Shown here piece by piece: positions 39,880-50,245 of a DNA stretch of 64,000 nucleotides. The position numbers were made by a program, and so were the translations under genes. The notes under the pieces are model-generated. The model did not search any database, had not been told where the DNA came from, and was given only the letters and a program-made list of their open reading frames with translations. The DNA is from Prorocentrum cordatum (taxonomy: Eukaryota; Sar; Dinophyceae; Prorocentrales; Prorocentraceae): assembly GCA_963575745.1 (NCBI GenBank), contig CAUYUJ010010402.1, forward strand, positions 404,217 through 468,216, written 5' to 3'. The number at the start of each line of letters is the position of its first letter. Position 1 is the first letter of the stretch.

Positions 39880-40860
39880 CGCCTGACAGTCCTTGCTGCC
39901 GCTGCCTGTCTTCCCCTTCTCGCACGAGTTGATGCCAGCGTTGTAGCTAAGATATTGGGCTCCAGCTGCGCCCCCCACTTCTCGCACGAAACTTGCCCAG
40001 AGCTCTCGACTAAATTTGGCCCCAGCTTCACCCCCCGCTTCCCGCAAGAGGCTTCTCACAGAGCTCCCACCGATACTGGGCTCTAACTTCGCCCCCCACT
40101 TCTCGCAAGAGGTTGGCCCTGAGCTCTCGACACTAGTGGGCTCCAGCTTCGCCCCCCGCTTCTCGCAAGAGGTTTGCCACAGAGTGCCCGACAATATTGG
40201 GCTCCAGCTTCGCCCCCCGCTTCTCGCAAGGTGCTTCCACTGACTCCCAGCCCTTCCGCACACGAGCTGATCCCAGCGCTGTAACTGAAGATGTCCGCTC
40301 CTGCACTTGACATTTTCTCGCAATGCCAGATCCTGCTGCCACTGCATGCCCTTCTCGCATTGCCAGCTCCTGCTGCCACTGCTTGCCTTCGCACCCGAGC
40401 TGATCCCAGCTTGGTAGCTGATGACGTTACTAGTGCACTGCTCGCCTTCCTTACATGTCTTCACCTTGCCCTGATCCCAACGCTGTGGCTGATGGCATCG
40501 GGCTCGTCCTTGAACGGCCTCCCTCCTCACCGCCGGCTTCCAACGTCGCGTCGGATGTAGCTGACGGCATCGGGCTCGTCCTTCACCTGGACACAGTGCC
40601 AGCGCCTGCTGCCACTGCCTGCCTTCTTGCTCGCACGGGCTGCTCCCAGCGTTGTTGCTGATCGTGGCCCACCCGCACTTTTCTCGCAGCGCCAGCGTCG
40701 GCTGCCACTGCTTGCCCCCTTTCTCCCACGGGCTGCTCCCAGCGGTCCTGCTGATCGTGGCCCACCCGCAGTTTCTTCGCAGCGCCAGCGCCAACTGCCA
40801 CTGCTTGCCTTCTCGCACGGCCTGATCCCTACACTGTAGCTGATCAAGCCCATGCTTTGC
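39880..40860 (-). pseudogene. Pentatricopeptide-repeat-like array, pseudogenised
   Basis: Successive ~100-bp units on the minus strand translate to ISYNAGI/CEKG/QWQ-AL type blocks: WATISRTAGSSPWEKGGKQW, then LALREKCGWATISNNAGSSP, VISYQAGISSGAKASSG, and CEKRGAKLEPT. This is the 35-residue pentatricopeptide-type repeat I associate with many dinoflagellate proteins (NAGISACEKG-QW--AL-L-EM--AKLEP). Here the phase jumps between frames every one or two units and LLSEM segments are missing, so no continuous protein survives. PPR proteins normally act in organelle RNA processing. A hydrophobic N-terminal stretch upstream (about 40920-40960) in the longest frame could be a vestigial targeting signal. 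About nine units are recognisable. Confidence 0.75.
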
Positions 40861-41715
40861 CTGCACTTCCGCCGCGGCGCTCGGATTGCCGGCGCTGCAG
40901 CTCGCCAGACTGACGAGGGGAAGGGGAAGGAGGAGCAAGAGGACGACGAGGGAAAGGAAGGGAGGGCGGAGGGAGCCCAGTCTCCTGGCGGGTGCGCACG
41001 CGCCTGATCTCAGCATTGTGGCTGATGACGTGGGGCGCCATGCCTCTCGATGTCGGCTCTCGCGAGCAGTGCCATTTCGAAGTTGGCCCGCGAAACACCC
41101 TTGCGCGCCCCGTGCAGGGGGGGCCGCTCGGGCGCGAAATGGCTGAGGAGGAGGAGGAGGTGGAGGAGGAGGAGGAGGAGGAGGACCCCCTCCCCTCCAC
41201 CCCCTGCCCTGGACCTGCCCAAGGCGCCCCGCGACGCGTTGGAGCGTCCAAGATAGCCCAAGACGGCTGCCAGAGCGCCCTTGATGGATGGCCTCCTAGA
41301 TGGCTCAAGTTGGCGGCGCGCACCAGGGGGTGGGGGGAGGGGGGAGGGGGGAGGGCTTCTTAGAAGGAAGCTGCTCCTTAGAAGGCGCTGGCCTGACATC
41401 TATAGATAAGGCCCGCGCCTTTTAAAAAGCAGGGGTGCTTTTAAGAAGCCCCCCCCCCCCCCCCACCCCCCTTCTGCGCGTGGCTGATCAAGATGCCTCA
41501 AGATGGCCCCCACTATGCTCCAAGAAGTATCAAGACCGTTCCAAGACGTGTCCAGGTGGCCCGAGAGCCCCCCCTGGAGACCGCCAAGATGCCCGACTTC
41601 CAAAACCTGAGGAAGGTCAACGTTGGTTGCTTTCTCGTGTCTTCGCTTCCGATGTCCATTCGAGGCCTCAAGATGGCTCTAAGACGGCCCATGAGGGCCT
41701 CAAGAAGGGCAACGC
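40861..41715 (+). repeat. CCAAGANGG minisatellite, block 2, with a GGA tract
   Basis: (GGA)n at about 41144-41190. CAAGATAGCCC, CAAGACGGC and CAAGATGGC words occur from about 41250 to 41710. No gene. Confidence 0.6.
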
Positions 41716-42195
41716 TCCATCTGAATTTAATATCATCCGTTTTGCATCATCCGTTTAATTGCATCCGTCGAACTTCACCCGTTTTGTTTCATCTGGTTGA
41801 ATAGCATCCGGTTTGAATTCGCCCGGGTTTTATTTCATTCGGTTTTATTGGTGAAAATTCGCTCGGTGTGAATTCGTCCCGTGTAAATTCATTCAATTTG
41901 GATGTGCCTTTGTTTCGCTCGCCCTGTTTATTTAATCAACTCAAAACTCGCCCAACTGAAACTCGTCTGGTTTAAATTCGCCCGGTTTCAATTCGTTCGC
42001 CTGGCTTTAATCCACCTGGTTGGAAATTCGCCATGTTAAAATTAGTCCGGTGTTCATTCGTCTGGTTTCAATTCCTCCGGTGTATGAAATCATCCGGTTG
42101 AAATTCATCCACCTTTAATGTGCCCCGTTTAAATTCGTATGGTTAAACTTCGTCCGGTTGGACTTCATCGGGTTTCAAGGTGCCTGGTTTAAATT
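41716..42195 (+). repeat. ATTCATCCGGTTTAA minisatellite, block 1 (~480 bp)
   Basis: About 25 degenerate 16-20-bp units such as TTCATCCGGTTGAA, TTCGCCCGGTTTCAA and TTCGTCTGGTTTCAA, all in one orientation. AT-richer than the surroundings. Further blocks at 44955-45235 and 46085-46195. Confidence 0.85.
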
Positions 42196-42229
42196 CATCT
42201 TGTACATTTCCACGTTCTGCTCCCTCCCT

Positions 42230-44250
42230 GTCCTCCTCCTCCTCCTCCTCCTCCTCCTCCTCCTCCTCCTCCTCCTCCTCCTCCTCCTCCTCCCCCTTGC
42301 CCGCAATTTACCGAAATATAATGCATTTCAAATGCAACGCAACGCAACGCAATGCAATGCAATGCAACGCTATGCAATGCAATACGCTGCAATGCAATGC
42401 GCTGGAAAACGCAATGTGTGCCTCGTCACGTGGCAGCGCCGCGGGGCCGAAAAAACATGCTTTCCGCTCCACTCGCCACGTGGCAACGCCTTGGCAAGCG
42501 ACAAAATACCATTCCGCTCCACTCGTCACGTCGCAGCGCCGCGGGGGCTGAGAAAAATAGATTCCACTCAATTCGCCACGAGGCACCGCCTGGGGCGGCA
42601 AAACAAACTATTCCACAACATTCGGCACGTGGTAATGCCGCTTGGGGCCGAGCAAAAATACCCACTCTACTCTCCACATGGCAACCTGGAGGCGCGAATA
42701 AACAGTATTCCATTTACTCTACTTGTCACGTGGCAGCGTCGCGGGGGCCAAAACAACAGGCTATGTTAATCCTTTAGTCACGTGGCAACGCCGCGGGGGC
42801 CGAAAGAATACTATGCCACTCCACTCGTTATGTGGCAATGCCTGTAGGCGCGAAGAAGTCGTAGTCCATTCTAGTCGTCACGTGGCAGCGCCGCGGGAGC
42901 CGAACCAAACATTATGCCACGAGGACGGCGACGAGGACGACGACGAGAACGACCACGACGACGATGATAATGACGACGATGATGACCAGGGCCAGGGAGA
43001 CGAATAACAATTATATCCTATCCTCCTCCTCGTCCTTCTCCCTCCCCCTTTCCTCCTCCCTCCTCCACCCTCCCTCATCCCTCCTTCCTCCCCCATCCTC
43101 CTTCCTCCCAATCCCCTCCTCCCCCCTCCTCCCTCCTCACTCCTCCTTCTTTTATCCTCGTTTCTCTACCTTCCTCCCTTCTCCTCCCTCTTACCCTCCC
43201 TCTCGCACGCAATTTCCTGCAATGCAATATACTGCACATGCAATGCAAATGCAACGCAATGTAATTCATGCAACGCTACAAGATCGTTGGTTGACCGATT
43301 GGTTGGCTGGCGGCTGGTCGGTCGGTAGGCAAGTAGGATGGTTGGCTGGTTGATTGGGCGGCTGCCACGTGGCAGCGCCGCTGGGGCCGGACCAAAAATA
43401 CTATTCCACTCTATTCGCCACCTGGCACCGCCGGGCGGGGACCGACAAAATACTATTCCACGGTTCGTCTCGTGACAACGCCGCGGAGCCAACCAAAAAT
43501 ACAAAGCCACTCCACGCGCCACATGCCAACGCCTGGGGGCGCGAGGAAACATTGTTCCATCCACTCTACTCGTCACGTAGCAGTAGCGCCACGGGGGTCG
43601 GAGAAAAACAACTACGCCACTCCTTTCGTCACGTGGCAACGTTGCGGGGGCCGACAAAAAATACTGTGCCATTCCACTCGCCACGTGGCAACGATTGGAG
43701 GCGCGAAGGAACACTATTCAGTTATAGTCGTCACGTGGCAGCGCAGCGTGGACCGAAAAAACCTTTGTGCCACCACGACGACTCGGACGACGACGAGAAC
43801 GACGACGACGAAAAGAACGACGACGATGAACAGGGCCAGGGACGCGAACAACACTTCTATCCAATTCTTCTCGTCTTTCTTACTCCCCCTCCATTTTCCC
43901 TCCTCCATCCTCTCTCCTCCCTCCTTCCTGCCCCTTCCTCCCTCGTCCCCCTCCCCCTCCCCTCCTCCCCCCTCCTGGCCTCCTCACACCTCCTTCCTTC
44001 CCTTCTCTATACCTTCCTTCCGTCTCCTCCCTCCAGTCCTCCCCCTCGCCCGCAATTTCTTGCAATGCAATGTATGGCAAGCGCAATGCACATGCAACGC
44101 AGCGCAACGCAATGCAACGCAACAGGATGCAATCCAACACAATGCAATACAACGCAACACAATACAACGTAACGCGTCAGCGCCGTGGGAGCCGAGCGAA
44201 AACATGATACCACGACGACGACGGCGAGGGCCAGGGAGGCGAACAAAACT
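42230..44250 (+). repeat. Composite tandem array with units of several nested repeat types
   Basis: The order [CCT tract]-[CGCAATTT then GCAATGCAACGC array]-[~60-bp CACGTGGCAGCGCCGCGGGGGCC repeats]-[GACGAC tract]-[GGGCCAGGGA block] occurs at 42230-42995, again at 43020-43840 and in shortened form at 43860-44250. Each larger unit holds about 6-8 copies of the 60-bp CACGTGGCA repeat. No coding content is supportable. Confidence 0.8.
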
Positions 44251-44445
44251 ACTATCCTATCCTCCTCCTCGTCCTTCTCCCTCCCTCCTCCTCCCTCCTC
44301 CCTCGATCTCCATCCTCACTCCCCAACCCTCCCTCCTCCCCTCCTCCCCCCTCCCCCCTCCTCACTGTAATGAAATGTACAACTCCTCGCTCCACCCCCT
44401 CCCCTCCTCCTCTTCCTCCCTCCGTTTCCCTCTCTACCACCTCTG
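44251..44445 (+). repeat. CCT-rich tract closing the composite array
   Basis: CTCCTCCTCGTCCTTCTCCC and CCT/CCC-rich sequence, homologous to 43021-43200 and 43865-44040. Confidence 0.7.
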
Positions 44446-44449
44446 GCGC

Positions 44450-44670
44450 GGCATCTCGGAACCAAGAGTTGCGAGGATGTCTCAAGCGAGACGCGCCCAA
44501 CCACCTCGCGCACATTTTTTGAGAGCTACGTGTTGCGAGGATATTTCTGGCGAAACGAGTACCTCGCGCACGTCTTCAAAGAGCCCGGAGTTCCGAGGAT
44601 ATATCAGGCGACACGGGCCGGACCACCTCGCGCGCAGCATCTCGGAACCCCGAATTGCGAGGATGTCTGA
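44450..44670 (+). repeat. ~65-bp tandem repeat, about three copies
   Basis: GTTGCGAGGAT(G/A)T, GGCGA-ACG, CACCTCGCGC and TCTCGGAACC recur in order at about 44470, 44538, 44596 and 44654. Confidence 0.75.
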
Positions 44671-44954
44671 GATGAACCTCCTCGCCTTCTCCTTCTACGC
44701 CTCGCGCCATCTGTATTTTCTGGGTTCGGCGCGTCCCGCGGTTCCCGGGTTCGTGGTTCGGTTTCCGTGGGTCGCATTCTTTCGTTCTGGGATTCGCGCT
44801 GCCGTATCCCAGGTTGAGCTCGTTTCATCGGATCGATCCCCTAGTGGTGCCCACATGCCACGCCTTGTATCTCGCGACAACCACTCGACCAAATATAACG
44901 GAAACAATTATTGGGCAACACAAGTCTAATCAAAAAACGTGTCACGCACACCAA

Positions 44955-45235
44955 TTGAAAACCATCCGATTTCATTCACACGGTTTGCATTCATCCGGTT
45001 ACAATTCGCCCAATGCAATGTTATCCGGTTTTTAATCGCCCAATGATGATCCATCGGGTTCTATTCGCCCGCTTATAACTTCACCCCGTTATAATTCATT
45101 CAATGTTAATTCGTCCAGTCTAGATACATTCGGCTACAATTTGCCCAATACAAATTCATCTGGTCTGCATTCGCTTGTTGTTATTCATCTGGTTTGAAAT
45201 CATACGGTTCAAATTCATCCGGCTCAAATTGGAGA
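44955..45235 (+). repeat. ATTCATCCGGTTTAA minisatellite, block 2
   Basis: Same unit family and orientation as 41716-42195. Confidence 0.85.
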
Positions 45236-46084
45236 GTGAATGTGGGGGTCGGGCGCAGGGTCCCCGAAATTTTGTCTCTATGGGCCATGCATGAGCGATG
45301 CATCCTCGATTGCTGTGTTCGGCTGCGGGACCAATTCAAGGTCCCCGCCTGCACACATGCGCGAGACTTGAGAGGAAACGAAGCTAGAAAACGGGAAGCT
45401 GGGGAAAGGCAGCGAATGCAACGCACGCTGAATAAACGCAAGCGGCGAGGTGAGTGTCAAAATCTGCCCAACCAATCCGACATGCAGAACACTGCGCCTC
45501 AAGATAGGGGATCTTTCGGGCCACGGCAAAATGTGAAGTCACAGTGTGGAGGCGACCAATATGTGAATTCAACTGGGAAAAAGAAAACGTACTTTCACCT
45601 TTTGGAAAAAAGAAAAATGTGGACTCACAACCGGTAAGTTCGTATCGGAATCTTTACGAAAGGGGCCAGAATGCGACTTCAGATTTCGGAAAAAAGGGGA
45701 AGTTAATTAACATCTTGGGGCGAAAAGAAAAGTAAATTCACATGTTGGAAGAATCGCGGGGCCCATTTCAAATCTGTCTTAGGGGTCGACAAATCATCGT
45801 TAGGGAACACATGCGATCATCAATCGCCCAATCGAGAAACACTTGCACTCCACTTCGCAACCCCACGCGCGATGTGCAAGAACGCCCGCACGCATGAACG
45901 ATAATGGATGGACGGCGCGTTTGTCCGCGCGGGCAACGCGCGGGCACGAACGACTGGCCCCCCATGACCGCCAACATTGGATGTCCATCATACCCGATCA
46001 CATACATGAACGATATATTTGGCAGATATGGGCAATCAACCCCGATTGCAGACCCCCTCTTGCGAACCCCTTCGTTCACCCTCC
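45236..46084. other. No gene recognised
   Basis: AT-richer. 45545-45750 holds a loose A-rich repeat (GTGAATTCAAC, AAAAAGAAAA, TGTGGACTCAC). No domain in any frame. Confidence 0.4.
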
Positions 46085-46410
46085 AATGAACTTCATCCGG
46101 TTCAAATTCATCCAATTTTCATTCGCCCGGTCTAAATTCATCCGGTTGTCAATCGTCCAATTCAAATTCATCCGGTTTCCATCCCACAAACTTCCACACG
46201 ACTCACACAAAACAAAAACGGACGAAACCGAAGCGGATGAAACAAAAACTGACGAAACAAAAACGGACGAAACAAAAGCGGACGAAACGAAAATGGACGA
46301 AACAAAAGCGGATGAAACAAAAGCGGACGAAACAAGAGCGGAAGCAACAAAAGTGGACGAAACAAAAGCGGACGAAACAAACGAGGACAAAACAGAAGCG
46401 GACGAAACAG
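46085..46410 (+). repeat. ATTCATCCGG block 3 followed by a 15-bp minisatellite
   Basis: 46085-46195 holds about six CATCCGG units. 46205-46410 holds about 13 copies of ACAAAAGCGGACGAA (15 bp). The frame is preserved in every phase, so it yields artefactual five-residue repeat ORFs. Confidence 0.85.
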
Positions 46411-46419
46411 AACTCCACC

Positions 46420-46740
46420 CCCAGAGAGCCCCAAGAGGGCCCCCAGAGCGCCCAAGAGCGCTCCAACAGCGCCCCAAGAGGCGATTTGTTGGGCTCCCGA
46501 GGGGGGGGCCTGAGTACTGCTCCCCTCTTGTTCGATCCATGTCACCCAAGAAGGCCCAAAGAACACCCCTGAAGCTCCCAAGATCTCCCCAAGAGGGCCC
46601 CGCGAGGCGTCCAGAAGGCCTTCAAGAACCTCCCAAGACAGCCCCAAGAGGCGTCAATGGGGATGCCCGAGGCACCCCAGACGCTCAAGATGCCCCCACC
46701 CCCCGAGGCCCCAAGATGCCTCCAACAATCAATCTTTCAA
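46420..46740 (+). repeat. CCAAGAGGCCCC minisatellite, block 3
   Basis: CCCAAGAGGGCCCC, CCAAGATGCC and CCAAGACAGCCCC words. Confidence 0.7.
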
Positions 46741-46797
46741 GCGGTATCTGAGGAAACTCCGAAAGGCATTCAACAATCTTCTGGCTCTTCTGCTCGC

Positions 46798-46995
46798 CCG
46801 TTTCCTCCTCCTCCACCTCCTCCTCCTCCTCATCCCCCTCCTTCTCCTCCTCATCCGCTTACTTCTCCTCCTCCCTCCTGCTTCCTCCTCCTCATCTTCC
46901 TCAACGTCCTTTTCCACTCTCTCCTCCTTCTCTATCCTGTTCGCACTCCTCCTCCCCCTCCGAGTCCTCCTCCTCCTCCTCATCCGATTCCTCCT
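46798..46995 (+). repeat. Imperfect (CCT)n microsatellite
   Basis: CCT with CAT, TTC and ACG interruptions. Confidence 0.85.
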
Positions 46996-47560
46996 CCTCC
47001 GATTCCTCTTCATTCGTCCCCCTCTTGGGGTACAACGGTTCCTCCGTCCCTGCTCCTTTGTATGCTCCCCCACGTTCTAGATCATGGCATCTCGTCTGGG
47101 CATCGTTCCTGGATGGGCTGGTGGAGTTACGCGATGCGTCAACAATATAGGGAAGGCAATGGGACTTCATTGGAGTGGTCGCCGGGACCTGTTGGAGGCT
47201 TCGTGGTGCCTCCTGGGAAGTCTTTGGGGCTCGTGGGGGCGTCTCGGGGGGCTTCGTTGGGGCCTGCTGGATGCTTGCTAGGCCGTCGTGAGGGGGCCCC
47301 CCTGGCGATCTGAAGCATCCATGAGCTTCGCTTGGCCCGTCGGACGACAGAACAAGCGATAACACTGACATCCTTGAGACACCTCAAGGGGATCTATCAG
47401 TTCGGCTTCGTGCGGCACTCCAGGGGGGGTCCTCTTGGAGCCTCTTGGGGCGACAAGGGCGCCTCGGCTTCAGCGACTGCCACGCGGTGTTTATTTTCGG
47501 TGACGACACCATCCTTCGCAAGTGCGCGTGAATTTGATACCAACTTAGTAGTTTGACACT
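46996..47560. other. No gene; reverse-oriented CCAAGA-family words
   Basis: 47170-47330 has CTTGGGGC/TCTTTGGGGCTC-type words. No supported gene. Confidence 0.4.
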
Positions 47561-48400
47561 CCCACTTATATGCCCCTGAGTGTATCGCACTCGGGCCAAA
47601 AACGAGCTCCTGCAACAATGGGCATGCAAGTGCAACACCGTCACGGATCAGACGCCCAAAAAAACACAGAGCGAACATGTCAGACTGGACAAACACAATC
47701 ACAACGAACAAGAAAATCGACACATACTAACAGCAAACGATGCAACATACCTGCTCACTTGCGACAATGTCGGAAGCAATTGAATTCCCTAGTTCGCTAC
47801 TGCGCAAACAGTTTCAGTGCTTGCGCACAGTGGCTTGTCTGGTGGCGACGCGCCATGGACTGCCACAAACTGACACCCTTTGCTTCCCGTGCTTACCCTT
47901 CGTCTTGACGCTTTGCTGGGCAATCATCCAAGTCCTTCCCATCTTCCCCCACTGCGTAAACGCACACTGCGACATAACGCTCTCGTCGCACAGGTCGTTA
48001 GCACTGTGGCTAACGCGCGAAATTCAGATTGGGATCTGCTCCACAATAAACATTCCCTACATACTCGCTTAAACAATGTCAAACTGCACGTCTCTGCAAA
48101 CGGAGAAAATGGTGCAGCTGACGAATACCTTGCATGCAATTGTAAATCACTCACTAGCTCGCTGAGGCGAGCGCGGGAAAATAACGCAGAATCCTCGGTA
48201 ACGTCGAGGCTGCGGTCACGTCATCCTAAGCTACACAAGAATGCTACCTGGCTCTTCGTCTCGATTTGTCTGATGAGCATGGGAGCCGACAACAAAATAA
48301 GTGCCCGCGTCAGCGTCTTCAACGCCGGAAAACCAACCGTCGATCCCTGCAATGATGGTAGCGACAGCTTGAGAGATTCACTAAATCTCAGGTAAGGTAA
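47561..48400. other. Lower-GC segment, possible exon or intron sequence, no call
   Basis: Composition is more balanced than elsewhere, and plus-strand frames (for example 47880-48395) have ordinary residue usage, but several frames are open, none shows a domain and no splice model is compelling. Confidence 0.25.
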
Positions 48401-48604
48401 CTGATTATGAGCGCCTGCAGCAGGCGCTGATTACGGGCTGGATCTGCACTGGCAACAGCTGGCACGAGCCTGTGTGGGGGGGGGGGGACCAGGCCATCCA
48501 GCAAACGAATGCTCCTCTTACGTGAGCATCTTCCTGCCGCGCCCGCAGGAGGACACCAACGAGAGGAGACGGACTCCAACGCGCCACGCAAATCGCGACA
48601 CGCG

Positions 48605-49320
48605 TCAGCCCGACAGTCGGTAGACAAAGGCCTTGGGATTCAGGGTCTTGCCTCGCAAGACAGCCTCGCTCGTTTCGGGGACGACCTGACTGCAACTCCT
48701 GCATGATAGCCTGGACACGAAATGCCGCATGGATCCAGCCAGCATGACGGAGCGTCTTTGACCTCTTGGCGTGACGTCGGAGCTTCTTCGACCGAGCGGC
48801 TTGATAGAACCCTCTCGTGCTGCATTCTGGGGGATGAAACTCTGAACCTGGCGCTGCCCGATTACACTGAGAATCTTCCGCGCCTCCCGTGACCACTCCT
48901 CCTCTGACATAACATGCGTGAGGCAACACCATGCCAATTCACACTTCTCCGGGATCGCCACCATGCAGTTGTCGATGGGTCTAGTCAAGAACACCGTGCC
49001 AGACAAGGGGTCGACACCCACTGCGCACTCAGCCAGGTTCCTCACGTCTCTCACGCTCAAGGGGCACCCAGAAATGGAGCGCTCTTGGTACAGCCTGTTG
49101 AAATGCACCCGCATCTCTTGAATCGCAGAAAGCAGCCAGCTGTGGCGCCTGGCCAGCAGACCGTCGTTGGAGGCGCTCAGTGCCCTGCCGACTTTCTCGC
49201 TGCTCTGTGCTGCTGGCCCCCCCAGGTTGGGGACCAGCGGTGAAAACTCAGCATCGTTCCTCATCAGCTGAATCATCGGATGACTTTCCGCCGACAAAGG
49301 TACAGCAAGTTCGTGTTGTG
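48605..49320 (-). CDS. Candidate coding exon, unknown protein
   Basis: A single minus-strand frame stays open from after a TGA near 49343 to a stop at 48605. It has balanced, protein-like composition: an internal ATG (MIQLMRNDAEF) at about 49275, then LLSAIQEMRVHFNRLYQ, DVRNLAECAVGVDPLSGTVF, CELAWCCLTHVMSEEEW and a basic C-terminal third. The first ATG gives about 223 residues. Sequence upstream in frame (around KPAPKSAQHELAVPLS) follows a possible acceptor AG, so this may be the last exon of a longer gene. No family was recognised. The absence of simple repeats and the single dominant frame distinguish it from the artefact ORFs around it. Confidence 0.4.
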
Positions 49321-49411
49321 CCGACTTCGGCGCTGGTTTCTGACACGCCAGGGATCATTCAACCTTGAATGGTCGGTCGTTTCCGAAACGTCAGATCGTT
49401 CAACTTCCGCC

Positions 49412-49522
49412 CATCCTCCTCCTCCTTCTCCTCCTCCTCCTCCTCCTCCTTCTCCTCCTCCTCCTCCTCCTCTTCCTCCTCCTCCTCCTCCTCCTCCTCC
49501 TCCTCCTCCTCCTCCTCCTCCT
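49412..49522 (+). repeat. (CCT)n microsatellite
   Basis: CCT with TTC interruptions. Confidence 0.95.
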
Positions 49523-50245
49523 ACTCCTCCAAACGTTGAACGCCGGCGGCGGGTGGCCACCGGTCGACACGACGCGAACCTGCAGTGTGAAGAATCTTGA
49601 CACAGCGCGGCGAAAGACGGCGTCGCGGTCCTCAGTCACGCGTCGCCGAACGCGGATCGGGAGGAGAAAAACAGCAGATTCCCAAATTAAGAATGGTACA
49701 TCGGCACTGGTCCGCCAAAGCGGGTTGAACCAAAAGTTGCTACGGGCTGCAGCGACGCAATTTGGGGAACCCTTGGGGCTCTCTCGGGCCGTTGTGGACT
49801 GCCCTTGAGGCCTTAAGACCCGTCTGGAGACGCCTGATGGACCTGGGGGACCTGCCACAGAGGCGTGGGTTGCAAGGCCCGGACCGGCCTTGTGTCGCTC
49901 CGCTCCGCGGAGCGGGACGCTCGGAACAGCTCGGGACATAGGCGCCTGGGGGCTGGGAAGTGGATGGCGTGTCCAGGAGAGCCCGAAGTCGAATCGATAA
50001 GTCGCATCGGCTAATTATCGACATGAGTCGGATCGGCGGAAATCGGCAGCCGAGCCGGAAAGAGTCGAATCGGCGGAAGTCGGCAGGCTTGTACGCGTCC
50101 AGTGAGAAATGGGAACTCAGATTTAAGTCGGTCACGTCCTCTACAGGAGGAATATTAGAAAATAGTCAAACAATCATGTGGGGACGATGTTTTGCCTATC
50201 GTTATTGGATTGTTGTCGATTCTCGTTTGATTTTTGTCCTATTCC
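49523..50245. other. No gene; half-copy of F1
   Basis: About 50123-50150 (TTTAAGTCGGTCACGTCC, CTACAGGAGG) matches one F1 arm and is followed by AT-rich sequence, an apparent solo end. Nothing else supported. Confidence 0.5.

Noticed and set aside
45843-46751. 302-codon plus-strand frame with TKADE repeats
   Set aside because: Produced by a 15-bp minisatellite whose period keeps any frame open; flanking parts show no domain.
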